A stretch of DNA of 64,000 nucleotides from Apostichopus japonicus. Lineage: Eukaryota; Echinodermata; Holothuroidea; Aspidochirotida; Stichopodidae. The stretch spans positions 16,746,269-16,810,268 of the forward strand of contig NC_092572.1 in assembly GCF_037975245.1 (NCBI RefSeq), in the 5' to 3' direction. The notes beneath the pieces were generated by a model. That model had not been told where the DNA came from, made no database searches, and saw only the letters and a program-made list of their open reading frames with translations. This document shows positions 49,100 through 59,783 of this stretch, piece by piece (within the stretch, counting starts at the first letter, position 1; each line of letters begins with the position of its first letter). A program made the translations under genes and the position numbers.

Positions 49100-49231
49100 T
49101 TTATTCTCCAGACAAAAAGTGGCTATAGAAAATTTAGGAGATACGGCTCAGTCCGAGTACAAGCATGGCTCATCTCTGAACACGGAGTCCAGTGGTAGCG
49201 ATAGTTACAGGGACATTTTAACCAGTCATAA
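49100..49231 (+). CDS. Unknown spliced gene, exon A
   Basis: Acceptor TTCATCTTCCGCTGCAG, then one base finishing a codon, then an open frame (RQKVAIENLGDTAQSEYKHG, Ser-rich SSLNTESSGSDSYRDIL) ending 2 bases into a codon at donor GTAAGT. The phase fits exon B exactly. It is low-complexity, Ser/Thr-rich and probably disordered. No domain was recognised. The acceptor implies at least one upstream exon, so the start codon is not in this exon. Confidence 0.65.
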
Positions 49232-49739
49232 GTAAGTTTCACTCTCTAAACATGTTTTATTTTAAGCAAGGTTTTGTCAGCTGGCAACATATTATCTATG
49301 TTTTATTCTTTTGTAAAACAATTCAGAAATAAGAAACTGACTGGGAAAAGTAAATGCAATGTATTGAGACAGGTTATTGGATAATCCCAAACTGAATGTT
49401 TACTTACCATAAATGTAACTTGTTGAAAGGTAACGCTGTGTCTTGGTAACGACATTTTAAACTATCTCAAGTTGTAAAGAATTGGGAAGGTTAATAGAAC
49501 TCGATTTGGGGTGGGGGTGAGTGGAGGAGGGGTGGGCGGCTAAAATAAGCTGCTTAAACGATATGATTTTTAAATTTACAATATAAACAGTTGACTGTAC
49601 TGAAAACTGCACAGTGCATTTTAAAGTAGACCACTATCTATTTCTTGCTGTAAAGCAGAACTGTTTGTGACCTTGTGTTGAGTTTGTTTTGATCTCATCT
49701 CCCTTCATGTAATGAATAGGGAGATGAGATATTGTACTT

Positions 49740-50400
49740 CACCCCACATCAAAAATGTGAGTGAGTGAGTGTGCATGTGTATGTCTGTGTGCGTGAGTGA
49801 GTGAGTGAGCAAAACTAAGTACGTCGCAAACTCCTCCTAGACCCCAAGTCCTGTCGAGTTCAAGCTTGGTGGGTGGGTGCCTGACCATGTTAACTCATGC
49901 CTGCGTGATTGATGACGTCAAAGATGTCGAAGGTCAAGAAATCTAAAAATTAGTTTTTAGCCATTTTCTGCATGCCAACTTGTTGGACAAAGGCATTAAA
50001 CCACATTATATGTAGAGAATGAAGAGACAAAGTTTAAAACAAGACAGATTTAGCTGTTAAGGCTTGTAGTTAACGGGTCAATTGAGTTAAAGTTAAAATT
50101 GGTCTAAATTGTGCAAAAGAGTGTATCCTAGACTGTTAGTCCGATCAGGTTCAAACTTGGTGGGTAGGTGCCTGACCATGTACTGTAAACTTGATCTTTG
50201 GTGATTGTCTAAATGTCATAGGTGAAAGGTCATATACCCAGAAAGTGTAGCCATTTTCTGCTTGTCAGCATGTTGGAAAAAGTCATTAAACCACAAATAT
50301 GTTGACTATAATGAGACAAATTTTAAATTAGAACTTATGCAGTTGTTTAGGGTCAAGGTCAAAGTTCATTGTAGATCCATTCCATCATAAAAGAGATGAG
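49740..50400. repeat. Two diverged copies of an intronic interspersed repeat, plus a GTGA tract
   Basis: A GAGTGAGTGAGT-type microsatellite (49757-49810) is followed by two related segments about 295 bp apart: TTCAAGCTTGGTGGGTGGGTGC near 49860 and TTCAAACTTGGTGGGTAGGTGC near 50152 (each differing at a few sites), both continuing with GCCTGACCATGT, AGCCATTTTCTGC and CATTAAACCACA. They end in GGTCAAGGTCAAAGTTCA. No coding sequence. Confidence 0.7.
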
Positions 50401-50486
50401 TACCATAGATTGCCATCTTGTCTTATGTTTTAATCGTAATAGATGCTAAGATCCCATAACAAGGGAGTTTATTAGGCAAGTTTCAG

Positions 50487-50571
50487 GAGAGATATGATTG
50501 ATAAAGATGGCTACCTTCAAGGTATGCAAGGAATTAAGATGACTAATGAAGCAATCCATGGCAGAATGAAG
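50487..50571 (+). CDS. Unknown spliced gene, exon B
   Basis: 85 nt between acceptor GGCAAGTTTCAG and donor GTGAGA. One base completes the Lys codon split from exon A; then 28 open codons (RDMIDKDGYLQGMQGIKMTN, EAIHGRMK) end in phase 0. The reading is open only in the frame dictated by exon A, which supports the join. Likely helical. Confidence 0.62.
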
Positions 50572-50871
50572 GTGAGATGACAAAACTATTAATTAATGGA
50601 TCATTCAACTGTCAATTTGAGGATAGTTTCATTAGTTTAAGGTACGTTTAATTGCTTTGTTCAAGGGCTGTCCTAGCATGTTAGTGTTTAATATCATGAG
50701 ATGCAAGGTTAAATTGCGACTAGCATGCAACATCATGTAACATGTTGAAAATTTCAAGTTTCATTGCTCACACTACATTTCGTTTTAATAGAATGTTGAG
50801 TGAAACTACCCACTGCTGTAGGGGATGAAACATTTGGTGTTTAATCCACAAGCTCCAGCTCATTCATTGCG

Positions 50872-51315
50872 TGATTGATTATTAATCCATATTTGCATGA
50901 TCGATTATTATACAAATATTGAATGGTTATGAGTGCAATAGTGCAAATATTTCATGAGTTGAAAGATGGAATGTTCCATTCAACAGGGCGCAGCAGAGTT
51001 GAATGGAACAAATTACATCTTCAATGAATGAAATATTTGCACTATTGCACGAATGGAAACCATTCATTATTTGTTTTATACAACATATTATATTAAGATG
51101 GGTAAAATGCAGTCATGCAACTGATTGTTTTGAACAGACAGGTTTCTCTGCTCTCTAAAAAGTGCTACCAAAAAAGTATAACTCATGGTTCTATTTCATA
51201 GAGTGGAATAGAGCGGATTTTGCATGCAATCAACGAGCAATTGACCAATCAAATGACCAGACTACAATTAGGTGTTGTACAATAATCCATATTTGCATGA
51301 TTGATTATTAATCCA
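50872..51315. mobile_element. Foldback element with a long internal hairpin
   Basis: A pair of arms, ATTGAATGGTTATGAGTGCA...TTGAATGGAACA and its near complement, form a hairpin of about 75-bp arms centred on AGGGCGCAGCAGA (about 50998). Direct copies of ATCCATATTTGCATGATnGA flank the structure at about 50887 and 51289. The shape suggests a foldback-type MITE inserted in the intron; its superfamily is not clear. Confidence 0.55.
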
Positions 51316-51331
51316 TCTTCTTTCTGCTTAG

Positions 51332-51452
51332 ACGTTGAAGGACAGCGTAGTAAAATCAGAGGATTCCGTGAAGAGACTGTTAGCAGAGATCAAGATGCTA
51401 GGTCAAAGGGTCATTCAATCTCATAAAGCCGTACAGAAGGAGGAAGAGCCAG
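51332..51452 (+). CDS. Unknown spliced gene, exon C (coiled coil)
   Basis: Acceptor TTCTTTCTGCTTAG; 40 open codons starting in phase 0 as exon B requires: TLKDSVVKSEDSVKRLLAEI, KMLGQRVIQSHKAVQKEEEP, ending 1 base into a codon at donor GTACAT. The hydrophobic spacing (L, V, V, V, L, L, I, L, V) indicates an amphipathic helix or coiled coil, probably for protein-protein contact. Confidence 0.68.
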
Positions 51453-54400
51453 GTACATTTTCAAGTTTCTTCCTTTTGGGTTTGGTACGTTGAGAGTACA
51501 AGATGGATATGATGCTCGCATTGTATAAAATTATTGGTAGCAGTATGCTGGAGACAATGGGTTGTAGGACTATTGTTTGCGAGCGGGTCACAGATATGGT
51601 CATGTGCGAAGAAAGTTGGAATGAATTTCAAAACTAACCAATGAGTCTGTCTTGCGTACAAAGATTTACTGCTAAATAAACCCGAGCGCGTTTAGCAGGA
51701 GTGTCAAGCATAAATCAGGGACGTTTAAATTTGGTTAAAATGTTCTATTTATAGTAGTTCACAAGCGAGAATGTTACCTAACTTATATGGAATTGATGCC
51801 AAGTTTTTGTATTGAATGAGTGGAGTTGTTAAATTTTTTGTCCCCGCCATCCCCACCCCACCCCCAGAAAGAAGTATCCCTAACCGTGATGGAATATCAC
51901 TTAGTAATATTCAGTCTTACCGAAGGCGATGGAGTACAACAGAGTTGAGGAGAGTGGAATTTTCCGAAGGTTAAAGTGTCACTGTTCCCCTGACCAACAC
52001 AGGAATGATGCTAACTTTGTTAATTAAGGCGAGGATAACAGCTAGGTACTTGACTCCATAAAGAACTCGGACATGTGGGTGTATAGAACAGAAAAATATA
52101 GTGATACAATTACCGACTGAAACACCTGTTCATATAGAACTCGGACATGTGGGTGTATAGAACAGAAAAATATAGTGATACAATTACCGACTGAAACACC
52201 CCTTCATGAAATTACACCCTTCATATAAATCACAAATTAGGGAATACTAGAATTATAGCATTAGGAAATTCTAGAAATTAATTCTAGAAATCTCTTTTCA
52301 CGTCTTCAAATGACAATTTCAATCCAAAAGTTTGGTAAGCTTCAGGTCGCTGTCACTGTTTCACCAACTCCCGTCTTTTGGGCCACTTTTCTCTTTAGGC
52401 CAGCACCCCTTGTCTCTCTTGCTCCGCTGATGATTGTCGAGAACTGCAGGGTACAAAATACGTTAACTAGTATTTTGTCTAAATACATGCTCTGGAATTC
52501 TCCCGAGGGTATTTGTAAGACGAACCCTAACCACAGTGAATCTTCCTGCAGATGTGAATTTCCCTTTGGGATATTGAAAACGCATAACACATAATAACAT
52601 AAATAATTACATAAACCCACCACCAAGTCCTAAATAATCACAAGGCTCCCAATTCTATAATGCCCCCACTAACTGCTCCAATACAACACTTACTATATGC
52701 ATACTATCTCTACCCCTAGGGCAGCTTCAATGGCCAGGATTATTCTAGAACATAATCTATGTATCTAAAATATCATGCCATACCCCAAGACACAATTCTC
52801 CTCTCTAAAGTGATCCCTGATTGCATTATCTTGTAACACATATTACTAAGTATTATTGACATATCCCCTAGACTAGAGCCAAAGTTACCTAGGTCAGGAT
52901 ACAAACCCCCACAATAACAGTGACACTTCAAAAGCAATGAATAGAATAAATAATTTATAATACCTTGAAACATCATTCCCCACATAACAAGGATAAATAA
53001 TGTGACTTACTTCACTGGGCTTTGACTTGCTCTCCAGGTACAGACTGGCGCCACGATACATCCACACAGAACCGGTTACTGGTCAAATTAACTCAGGTGG
53101 TGACAATAAATAATATATGTTTTTTTGCATATAAAATGTTGGCCTCGCAGGCTAAGCTTCAAGCATCTCAACAAGCCTGAATACAACTTAGTGCCCTCAC
53201 AGGGTCTTACCACAACAGCAATAATAACCACACACCACGCCCACAGAGGACACAGCCAGTCTTGTACAACTGTACCTTTCAAACCCTGGGAGTCAAGTGA
53301 GGAATATTCTCCAACTCTGAAATGAATGCATACCATGTACTGCTCAAAACAATACATAACACAAAACAAGACACAAACAAGACAAATATACAGGACACAA
53401 AGGGATAAAGCTACTACCTTCAAGGCAGGTTCAATCTAGCTTGTGCCATTCAGAGTCACTCAAGTGATACATAAGGCAATACAATAGGGACTTGTATCTG
53501 CTGTGACATAAAGAATACATCAAGTTTATTTACTTCGTCCTCAGATTTAGTGTAAAGTATTTTTTTGGGTGAATATTGTAAGGATAACAAGCTCGTTCCT
53601 TTTTTCCTAGAACTGAATAAGTATTCACGCAAAGCAAATTGCTCTTTTTACCCATCATCAAAGTAGCTGTGCAGTTACTAGTGTATTGGAAACAATATTA
53701 TACCTGCCATAAGTTTTGCCATATGCTACTGTGCATTATTTTTTGTTATTTTTTTTTTTTAAATTGTATGTGCATTGTGTCACGTTTGTTTTTTCAAATA
53801 AGGCTTTGTTCTGTGCAGTGATAATCTTTTCCTATAATCCCAGAGATATAAATATAAATATATTTAGAGGAAAATCTTGAAAAAGGTTGTAACAAAATTA
53901 ACGCCGGGTCAGGCCAGATCTTTCTGGAAACCCTACACGTAATGAGACTAGGAGAGAATTGGTCTGGGAGGATGGGAGAGGGGGGGGGGGGTGGGTTTTA
54001 GTGGAATATTTAGGAACATTGCAGTTATTGTGTGTTGTTCTCCATCTCAATTAAAGACCTGTTATTTATGTGTAAATTAACACCTAGTTACTTAGTATTT
54101 TGCTGTTTGGATGCAGCCAGGGGTGGGACCTAGATTCCCCATCTCTTAGATTTTGTCTGTAACCCCACCAAAACACATATCCAGTACCACTAAACCCACT
54201 CCGAACTCTGTTGCTCCATTTACCCGAGCGAATCTTGCTATGAAATTGACTGACTTGCTACACAAGTGCAAAGATACTGGGCATTTTTTTTCCATTAACA
54301 GAAACTCTAGTGTTATCATCAATATAATGATAAACAAAATGGAGAAACTTTCAGCACATGTATTCAAAATAGTAAACACTTACTTATTGCCTCCACTCCA

Positions 54401-55643
54401 CCCTCCAGTTTTATATTCTGGCTTTGCTTTCTTATTATGTGCAGGTTTGAGATGTAGTACATTTCTCCATCCGTGTTATTGTCAGATAATGAAATGAGAA
54501 TGAGAATTAATAAAATTGTAAAAGAAATGTTTCCTTCCTCGACAGCATGACTTCATATCCGTCACTTCTTCAGTATCTACCTAAATGAAATATGTAGGCT
54601 GAATTTTAGACACAATAATGTCGTAGTCCACCAGAACAAGGTTAATTTGAGATTTTACACTCACACACTGCTGATCCAGTTCCAAGCTATGCACTGTTAA
54701 AATATGCTAAACCTCCGATATGTTCCTTTAAAGGCTAACTTGATGATGTTATCAGCTCTTCTAGAACAGGCTTTAATGTTAATGTTAAGTTTTGTTAACC
54801 CATGGCTTTACATAAATTCTCACTCAACCAAAGCATGTTCCTTTAACTTGATATTAAAACAACAACACCCTTGCGCCCATTGAAAGAAAATTAAACACCA
54901 TCTATCCAAAAGTTGACAAATTTGTACTACCACTGTAAACATGTCATTTGAGACAGGTAAATATCTTTTTGTGATTTTGTGCTGGATCTGAGGAACTCAG
55001 CTAAATGGTTAAAGTATTAGACTAAATAGTCTTGTCACTCTAAACCGATGAACCTCGGCAAATTAATGGGTCGTTCCCTTACAAATTAAAAGTGGCATAA
55101 AAAATCCAGCCTGGTCTGATAGCGCTGTTTTTCAACCATTCACAACAAATTAACTGAGGTTTGTTAAACTTTGTTTCTAAAGTCATCTTTTTTATGAATT
55201 TTTCCTTCATGTCTTTCCATTGTAATATAGCTTGTAAATCTATTGCAATAAAAAAATTTTACATTTTTTTTTTACATTTTATAATAATATTCTGTAACTA
55301 CTGTAGTTGATACAACAATACTAGACATTTCACTAGTAGATGGGTTATAAATAAAAAATAAAAAATTTGACATTTCTGACATAACATAAGTTAGGGAAAT
55401 CATTAAATGTTCTTAGATCTCTGTCTGTGGCTCTGACTCCCTCCCACCAAGAAAGTGTTAATCCCCCACCCCCTCCTATCACCCAAAGCAATCCGTTTTC
55501 GCCCTTAAAATTATTGGCTATCGTTGACTCATTCGAGTCTTCAAATGTAACATGCATGATCTACACTTTATGCAGAGTTCTTACGTCTACATGGCTTGTG
55601 TATTCCTATCTAGTAATTTTCTTTCATACTCTTTTCTGGACAG
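51453..55643 (+). other. Long intron of the unknown gene
   Basis: About 4.2 kb with no confident gene. It contains a 73-bp tandem duplication (52063-52208), a G-run near 53977-53990, T-runs, and several frames of 60-114 codons (52310-52594 plus, 53088-53423 minus, 54153-54497 plus) without recognisable domains. Size and content are normal for a deuterostome intron. Confidence 0.55.
52063..52208. repeat. 73-bp exact or near-exact tandem duplication
   Basis: AGAACTCGGACATGTGGGTG begins at 52063 and again at 52136, and the following sequence through GACTGAAACACC repeats too. Confidence 0.9.
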
Positions 55644-55837
55644 AGCCACCTATGGTGTCCACCATGGAACAGCTCCCCAAGAGACCTCCAGAAGACTTAA
55701 ATTTGGAAGAGACTTGGGAAGATGACGAAACATCAGACAGAGACAATAAATTGGAATCCCAAGCCCCTGTAGCCGATTCAGATCCCTACTCTAGTCTCAT
55801 TATGGACATGAAAGCCTCCATTTCACCTCCGAGTTAA
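55644..55837 (+). CDS. Unknown spliced gene, exon D (last exon as annotated)
   Basis: Acceptor TTTTCTGGACAG; 2 bases complete the codon split from exon C (GAG), giving EPPMVSTMEQLPKRPPEDLN, then acidic LEETWEDDETSDRD and SSLIMDMKASISPPS before TAA at 55835-55837. The same frame stays open for 85 more codons after this TAA (see next entry). The combined A-D product is Ser/Glu/Asp-rich with one central coiled coil; I cannot name it. Confidence 0.65.
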
Positions 55838-56095
55838 GTACAGTCTAACTCTTACCAGATCAGGAAAGGCTTACCAGACGATAACCTCCTGAAGGCAGAA
55901 GAAGACAGAAAAGTTTGTTCCAATTCTGGTAGCGACGTGCCGAACGCTTCATCAATCCAAAATGACAAGCTGATGGAAGTTTCCCACAAAGGGATTAGAA
56001 ATAGGACTAAAGTTGAAGAAGAATCGGAAAGTGATTCGATCCAGCTACCAGAAAGACCTGCCGGTCTCAAACTTTCAGAATCACAAACTTTTTGA
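55838..56095 (+). CDS. In-frame continuation of exon D beyond a TAA
   Basis: Directly in frame with exon D, 85 sense codons follow the TAA to TGA at 56093-56095: VQSNSYQIRKGLPDDNLL, KAEEDRKVCSNSGSDVPN, KVEEESESDSIQLPERPAG, LKLSESQTF. The composition (acidic, Ser-rich) is like that of exon D. The TAA could be a recent nonsense mutation, an assembly error, a site of stop readthrough, or the true end with chance openness after it. A GT...AG pair spans 26 bp over the stop, too short for an intron and it would break the frame. Confidence 0.45.
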   Translation, partial: VQSNSYQIRKGLPDDNLLKAEEDRKVCSNSGSDVPNASSIQNDKLMEVSHKGIRNRTKVEEESESDSIQLPERPAGLKLSESQTF

Positions 56096-56177
56096 GCCAC
56101 CGATGTTGCAGCTTCTTAAAAGATATATTTATTAGTATTATTTGTTTCATCACATAGTATTACAAGGTGAACAAGAC

Positions 56178-56183
56178 AATAAA
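56178..56183 (+). terminator. Poly(A) signal AATAAA
   Basis: AATAAA lies 83 bases after the TGA at 56095, a suitable place for 3' end formation of the 49-56 kb gene; it is used as support that the transcript extends past the TAA at 55835. Confidence 0.5.
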
Positions 56184-56600
56184 AGTACAAATAAGTAAAA
56201 AATGTGAAAGGAAGTCAACTAAGAAACCCTTTTGGGCTTAATCGAATAGAGTACTCCCTATCTATATGTACATATATATATGTAAATATATATATATATA
56301 TATAAACTGTATATATATATATATATATATATAGGCCGGAACGGAAAAGGTAGGTTTTCTAAGGGCTATGCAGACATAGTTGTGATACGTGGCGTGACGT
56401 ACAGGTTGGTGCCACTGGGAGAAGAGGCCGAGCCACTCCTTGAAAACTAATATATATGGCATTCGGTGAGGTTACTCGACCGTAGCTTAGAACTGCACTG
56501 ATTGTGCTTTACGTTTACAAATTAGCATAATAATACACCATTTAAGAATTGCATAACATCAATTAGCGTAGTTAACCTTTAAAGTAACATGCTACATCAT

Positions 56601-56604
<4 letters not shown>
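56184..56604. other. Intergenic sequence with TA tracts
   Basis: Two TA tracts (about 56272-56300 and 56310-56332) are followed by a stretch beginning ATAGGCCGGAACGGAAAAGG, which resembles the ATAGGAATAACGGAAAAAC edge of the tandem PLE and may be an end of a related element. No gene is visible. Confidence 0.45.

Positions 56605-56640
<36 letters not shown>
56605..56640. repeat. (TA)n microsatellite at the PLE left border
   Basis: Pure TA tract directly joined to the 3' end of the tandem PLE. Confidence 0.95.
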
Positions 56641-56645
<5 letters not shown>

Positions 56646-56770
56646 AATAACGGAAAAACTGTTAAACAACTATGCTGCATTTAGAGAAAGGCTGGATCTC
56701 GAGTGAGATACAATAATTGAATTAGGTAAGTGATTGGAAGTAAAACAGCCAATGTTTGGTTTTTGCAGAG

Positions 56771-56798
56771 CTTTCGAGCAAAACTAGCTCTTCTTCAG
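56771..56798 (-). ncRNA. Hammerhead-like motif in the PLE 3' UTR (copy 1)
   Basis: The minus strand reads CTGAAGA, then a GAGC-loop-GCTC stem, then GAAA. This is a hammerhead core with one unpaired A at the start of stem II. PLEs are known to carry hammerhead ribozymes. Stem III and a canonical NUH cleavage site are not evident, so activity is doubtful. Same motif at 59914-59941 and 63057-63084. Confidence 0.35.
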
Positions 56799-56926
56799 TG
56801 CATGATCACCGAAAGTGACAAGGAGTAGCAGGAATTGAAACTCTTTTATAGAGGAGATGTCGGCATGGTTGTAAGGGCAAAGCGACTTACTGATTTCTGA
56901 TGAATTGAGCAGAAGTTTTAGAAATT

Positions 56927-56963
56927 CGGATTATTTTAATCCGCGTCGGATTATTTTAATCCG
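56927..56963 (-). repeat. Twin CGGATTA hairpins at the PLE stop codon
   Basis: Two perfect 7-bp hairpins (CGGATTA, TTT loop, TAATCCG) are repeated 20 bases apart; the right one overlaps the TAA stop codon. They recur in copies 2 (60070-60106) and 3. They could mark the RNA end or bind the element's RT; this is inference. Confidence 0.7.
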
Positions 56964-59736
56964 ATTCCGTCGTAATTGTAAAGGAATTGTTTTGGTTTAT
57001 CTGGGACGGCAAATCGTTTCTGATGTTTAAACCGAATGGTGCCGTGGTCTTTAGGTTTAGTTCCCAGAAATTTTCTTTCGCTTTCCTAGATTTATCTGTC
57101 CAAGAATCGTTCTGGTCAATGGCAATAACACGCAAATTCTCAATTGAATGATTTTGGAAATTGAAGTGATTTGCAACAGGTTGGTAGATCTTTTTTGTTT
57201 TGATCGCCGATCTATGTTGTGTCATTCTCATTCTAAGAGTGTTTTTTGACTCTCCAATGTATTGTAAGTTACAAATACTGCAGTAGATGAGGTAAATGAC
57301 ATTTTTGGATAGGCAGTTAATTTTGTGCCGAATTTGGAACGTGCGTTTGGTTTGGTTGCTCTGAAAGGCCCCGGTCGAATCGACAAGTAAGCACGTTTTG
57401 CAATTTTGTGTACAGGGCGATGATCCTGTAGTTTCTGTTATGCTTTCCCCTAATGGGGTGTCATCCCGAAAGGATGCCCGAACTAAGATATCCCGTAGGT
57501 TGCTGGGTCTTTTAAAAGCGATGACAGGTAATTCTGGGAATACTGATTTCAGGCGTTCGGTGCCTTGAAGTAGGTGAAAATTCTTCTGAATGATATAAGC
57601 CAGTGGTGGGAGACCAGGGTGGAATTCAGTAACCAATGGTACCCTTTTGGAACTGGTTTGACGAGTTTTGTACGTCAATGTTTCGGTACGGGGTTTGCTT
57701 TTAGCCTTTTTGATGGCATTTTCAATAGTACCTCGAAAATACTGTCTGTTTAGGAGGTGTTGTGACAGTTCTTTAGTGCGTGAATCAAAATCGACTTCAG
57801 AGGAGCAAATGCGTCGAATGCGCAACGCTTGACTGTACGGAATATTTCTGGTACAGTGACGTGGATGGCAACTGCTTGGTAAGAGGTAGTTGTGCTTGTT
57901 CGTGGGTTTATTGAACAAGTCTGTTTTGAGTGAACCATTTTGTAGGGTCACGGTGGTGTCCAGAAAGTGAACGCCAAGTCCAGAAAAATCAGCAGTGAAT
58001 TTGATAGTGTGATGAAACGAGTTTATGTCATCAATGAAGAGTTTTAGATTTGCCTCACCATGGGTCCATATCATAAAGATATCGTCAATGTAACGTAACC
58101 ACGTGTGTGGTTTCAGGTTTTGTCGAGATAAAAATTCTTTCTCGAGGTTTCCCATAAAGATGTTGGCAAAAGACGGTGCCATTTTGGTACCCATTGCGGT
58201 GCCATGAATTTGGAGGTAGTGTTTGTTGCCAAATACCAGATTATTGTTGGTCAAGATGAGTTGCATTAATTCGGCCAATTCTTTCTTCGTGGGGGTTTTG
58301 CCACGTTTTGGTTTGAATGCTTTTGTGCAGGCCGAAATGCCCTCTTCGTTAGGGATATTTGTGTATAACGAAGACACATCCAAGGTAACTAACAGAGAAG
58401 ATAAGGGAAGATTTTTTATTTCCCCAATTTTCCGGATGAAATCCGTAGTGTCCTGCACATAGGACGGTAGGGCCGAAACGAGAGGTTGGATGAGGAGATC
58501 CACGAATTTGGAAATTTTTTCAGTCGCTGTGCCATTACCCGATATTATGGGCCTCCCGGGATTGCCTTCTTTGTGAATTTTAGGCAGAAAATAAAAGCGA
58601 CCAGGTTTTGGGTCGTTTTCCAGGAGGTTTTGGCCTAACTTGCGGTCAATGGAACCGTTAGAGACTATCTTTTGGATGACTCTTTTCACGTTTTGTGTGA
58701 TTTCTTGAGTAGGATCAGAATCTAGGAGTTTGTAGTGTTGAGGGTTGCCGAGTAGTCTGTTGGCTTCCTCTCTGTAGAATTGTTTGCCCATAGCGACAAT
58801 TGCAGAACCCTTGTCGGCTGGCTTGATGACAATGTCATCGCGCTTCCGGAGTTCATGAATGGCCTGTCTCTCAGTTTTGTTGAGATTGTCGCGGAAGTCT
58901 GGGGCGGAGGTGTGTGTTTTAACATCCTCTTCAATGGCCAAAATAAATGATTCAAGAGGCGCACAATGGGCCTTGGGTGGATTCCACGAGCTTTTTGGCT
59001 TAAAATTGGAATCCAAGTTGTTGATTTGTTGCGTGGTGTTATTGCCATTTTCGTCGGCAAAAAATTCACGGAGACGTAAGCGTCGATAGAACAGATTTAG
59101 GTCAAGAGAAAGTTTCTGAGCGTTTACTTGCCGTGGTTTAGGGCAAAAATTTAGACCTTTGGAGAGTAGGTTTGTTTCTCCTGCCGAGAGTTGGCAATCA
59201 ATGGTAACAACTGCACTTTTGGTGGTGTTGCATGCGGTCTGTATCTCTTTCCGACGGAATCTGCGAGACCTGGTTCTTTTTGAGGTTTCAAGTTGGGTTT
59301 CACCAGAAGACTTAACTCTTTGCGTGACATTATCCCTCTTCAATTTGTGACATTGTCTTGAAGCTAGGGTATGTGAGAGGTTCAAGCAAATTTTGGAGAT
59401 GGAGTCAAGCTTTCTTTCGAACTCGTTCTTGGGGAGTTCTTTTTGCAGTTTTCTGGCTTTGGAATCAATTTGCTGGCTAAGTTCGTGAATTGTTTTGCGA
59501 CAAATACTTATTTGCACAGCCATTAATTCAAGCGAAGCATTCTTAAGGATTCCTTTCCAATTGGCAAAGCTGTCGCTATCAGAAAGTGGTAAACCAGCAC
59601 GGACCTTGATTTTAAGGCCTTTTGGTACCGTTTTGTTTTTACGGTATAGTCTGTAGTTGGAAAGATGATGCCGATACCTAACCCGTTTTTCGGAAAGGCG
59701 TCGAAGCGTTTTCAAAGTTTCAAAGGTGCTCTCCAT
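56956..59736 (-). CDS. Penelope-like reverse transcriptase/GIY-YIG endonuclease, copy 1 (926 aa)
   Basis: The ATG at 59736 is chosen; the frame stays open 7 codons upstream only from a TTG. Numbered from that Met: a basic N-terminal region (1-200); an N-terminal RT block with IVIKPADKG (about 302-310) and FLPKIHK (383-389); motif A TLDVSSLYTNIP (451-462); motif B GTAMGTKMAPSFAN (512-525); motif C YIDD (549-552); LGVHFLDTT (587-595); a Cys-rich linker (CTQNCKTC, 775-782, with C808); and a GIY-YIG endonuclease (YLIYCSIC 815-822, YIGE 826-829, R835/R837, H841, FWE 890-892). All expected catalytic residues are present and the length is normal for the family. It copies its own RNA at nicked chromosomal sites. 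No frameshift, so probably recently active. Confidence 0.92.
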   Translation of the reverse strand: MESTFETLKTLRRLSEKRVRYRHHLSNYRLYRKNKTVPKGLKIKVRAGLPLSDSDSFANWKGILKNASLELMAVQISICRKTIHELSQQIDSKARKLQKELPKNEFERKLDSISKICLNLSHTLASRQCHKLKRDNVTQRVKSSGETQLETSKRTRSRRFRRKEIQTACNTTKSAVVTIDCQLSAGETNLLSKGLNFCPKPRQVNAQKLSLDLNLFYRRLRLREFFADENGNNTTQQINNLDSNFKPKSSWNPPKAHCAPLESFILAIEEDVKTHTSAPDFRDNLNKTERQAIHELRKRDDIVIKPADKGSAIVAMGKQFYREEANRLLGNPQHYKLLDSDPTQEITQNVKRVIQKIVSNGSIDRKLGQNLLENDPKPGRFYFLPKIHKEGNPGRPIISGNGTATEKISKFVDLLIQPLVSALPSYVQDTTDFIRKIGEIKNLPLSSLLVTLDVSSLYTNIPNEEGISACTKAFKPKRGKTPTKKELAELMQLILTNNNLVFGNKHYLQIHGTAMGTKMAPSFANIFMGNLEKEFLSRQNLKPHTWLRYIDDIFMIWTHGEANLKLFIDDINSFHHTIKFTADFSGLGVHFLDTTVTLQNGSLKTDLFNKPTNKHNYLLPSSCHPRHCTRNIPYSQALRIRRICSSEVDFDSRTKELSQHLLNRQYFRGTIENAIKKAKSKPRTETLTYKTRQTSSKRVPLVTEFHPGLPPLAYIIQKNFHLLQGTERLKSVFPELPVIAFKRPSNLRDILVRASFRDDTPLGESITETTGSSPCTQNCKTCLLVDSTGAFQSNQTKRTFQIRHKINCLSKNVIYLIYCSICNLQYIGESKNTLRMRMTQHRSAIKTKKIYQPVANHFNFQNHSIENLRVIAIDQNDSWTDKSRKAKENFWELNLKTTAPFGLNIRNDLPSQINQNNSFTITTESD

Positions 59737-59783
59737 TTTGAAGCATAGTTGGATCAATTAGATACCAACAGTGAAAGATATAG

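Larger units (their letters stand above)
56641..59783 (-). mobile_element. Penelope-like element, tandem copy 1 (3143 bp)
   Basis: A complete unit from ATAGGAATAACGG to the next identical start at 59784. In element sense (minus) it has a short 5' leader, one intact ORF, and a 3' UTR of about 315 bp. The latter has two CGGATTA-TTT-TAATCCG hairpins at the stop codon and a hammerhead-like motif. As far as I compared them, it is identical to the second copy. Confidence 0.88.

Noticed and set aside
52310-52626. Overlapping 94-codon ORFs on both strands
   Set aside because: No recognisable domain or splice context; mutual shadows of one low-stop region.
53088-53423. 111-codon minus-strand ORF with hydrophobic segments
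   Set aside because: No domain, lies within an intron, composition Cys/Val-rich from AC-rich DNA; likely chance.
55852-56100. 82-codon minus-strand ORF
   Set aside because: Antisense to the plus-strand continuation of exon D, which has the better codon composition and context.
56881-56975. Plus-strand hammerhead using CTGATGA, GAAA and GTC near the twin hairpins
   Set aside because: Stem III and the GTC site fit, but the bases between CTGATGA and GAAA do not form stem II, stem I is mostly wobble pairs, and the strand is antisense to the element.
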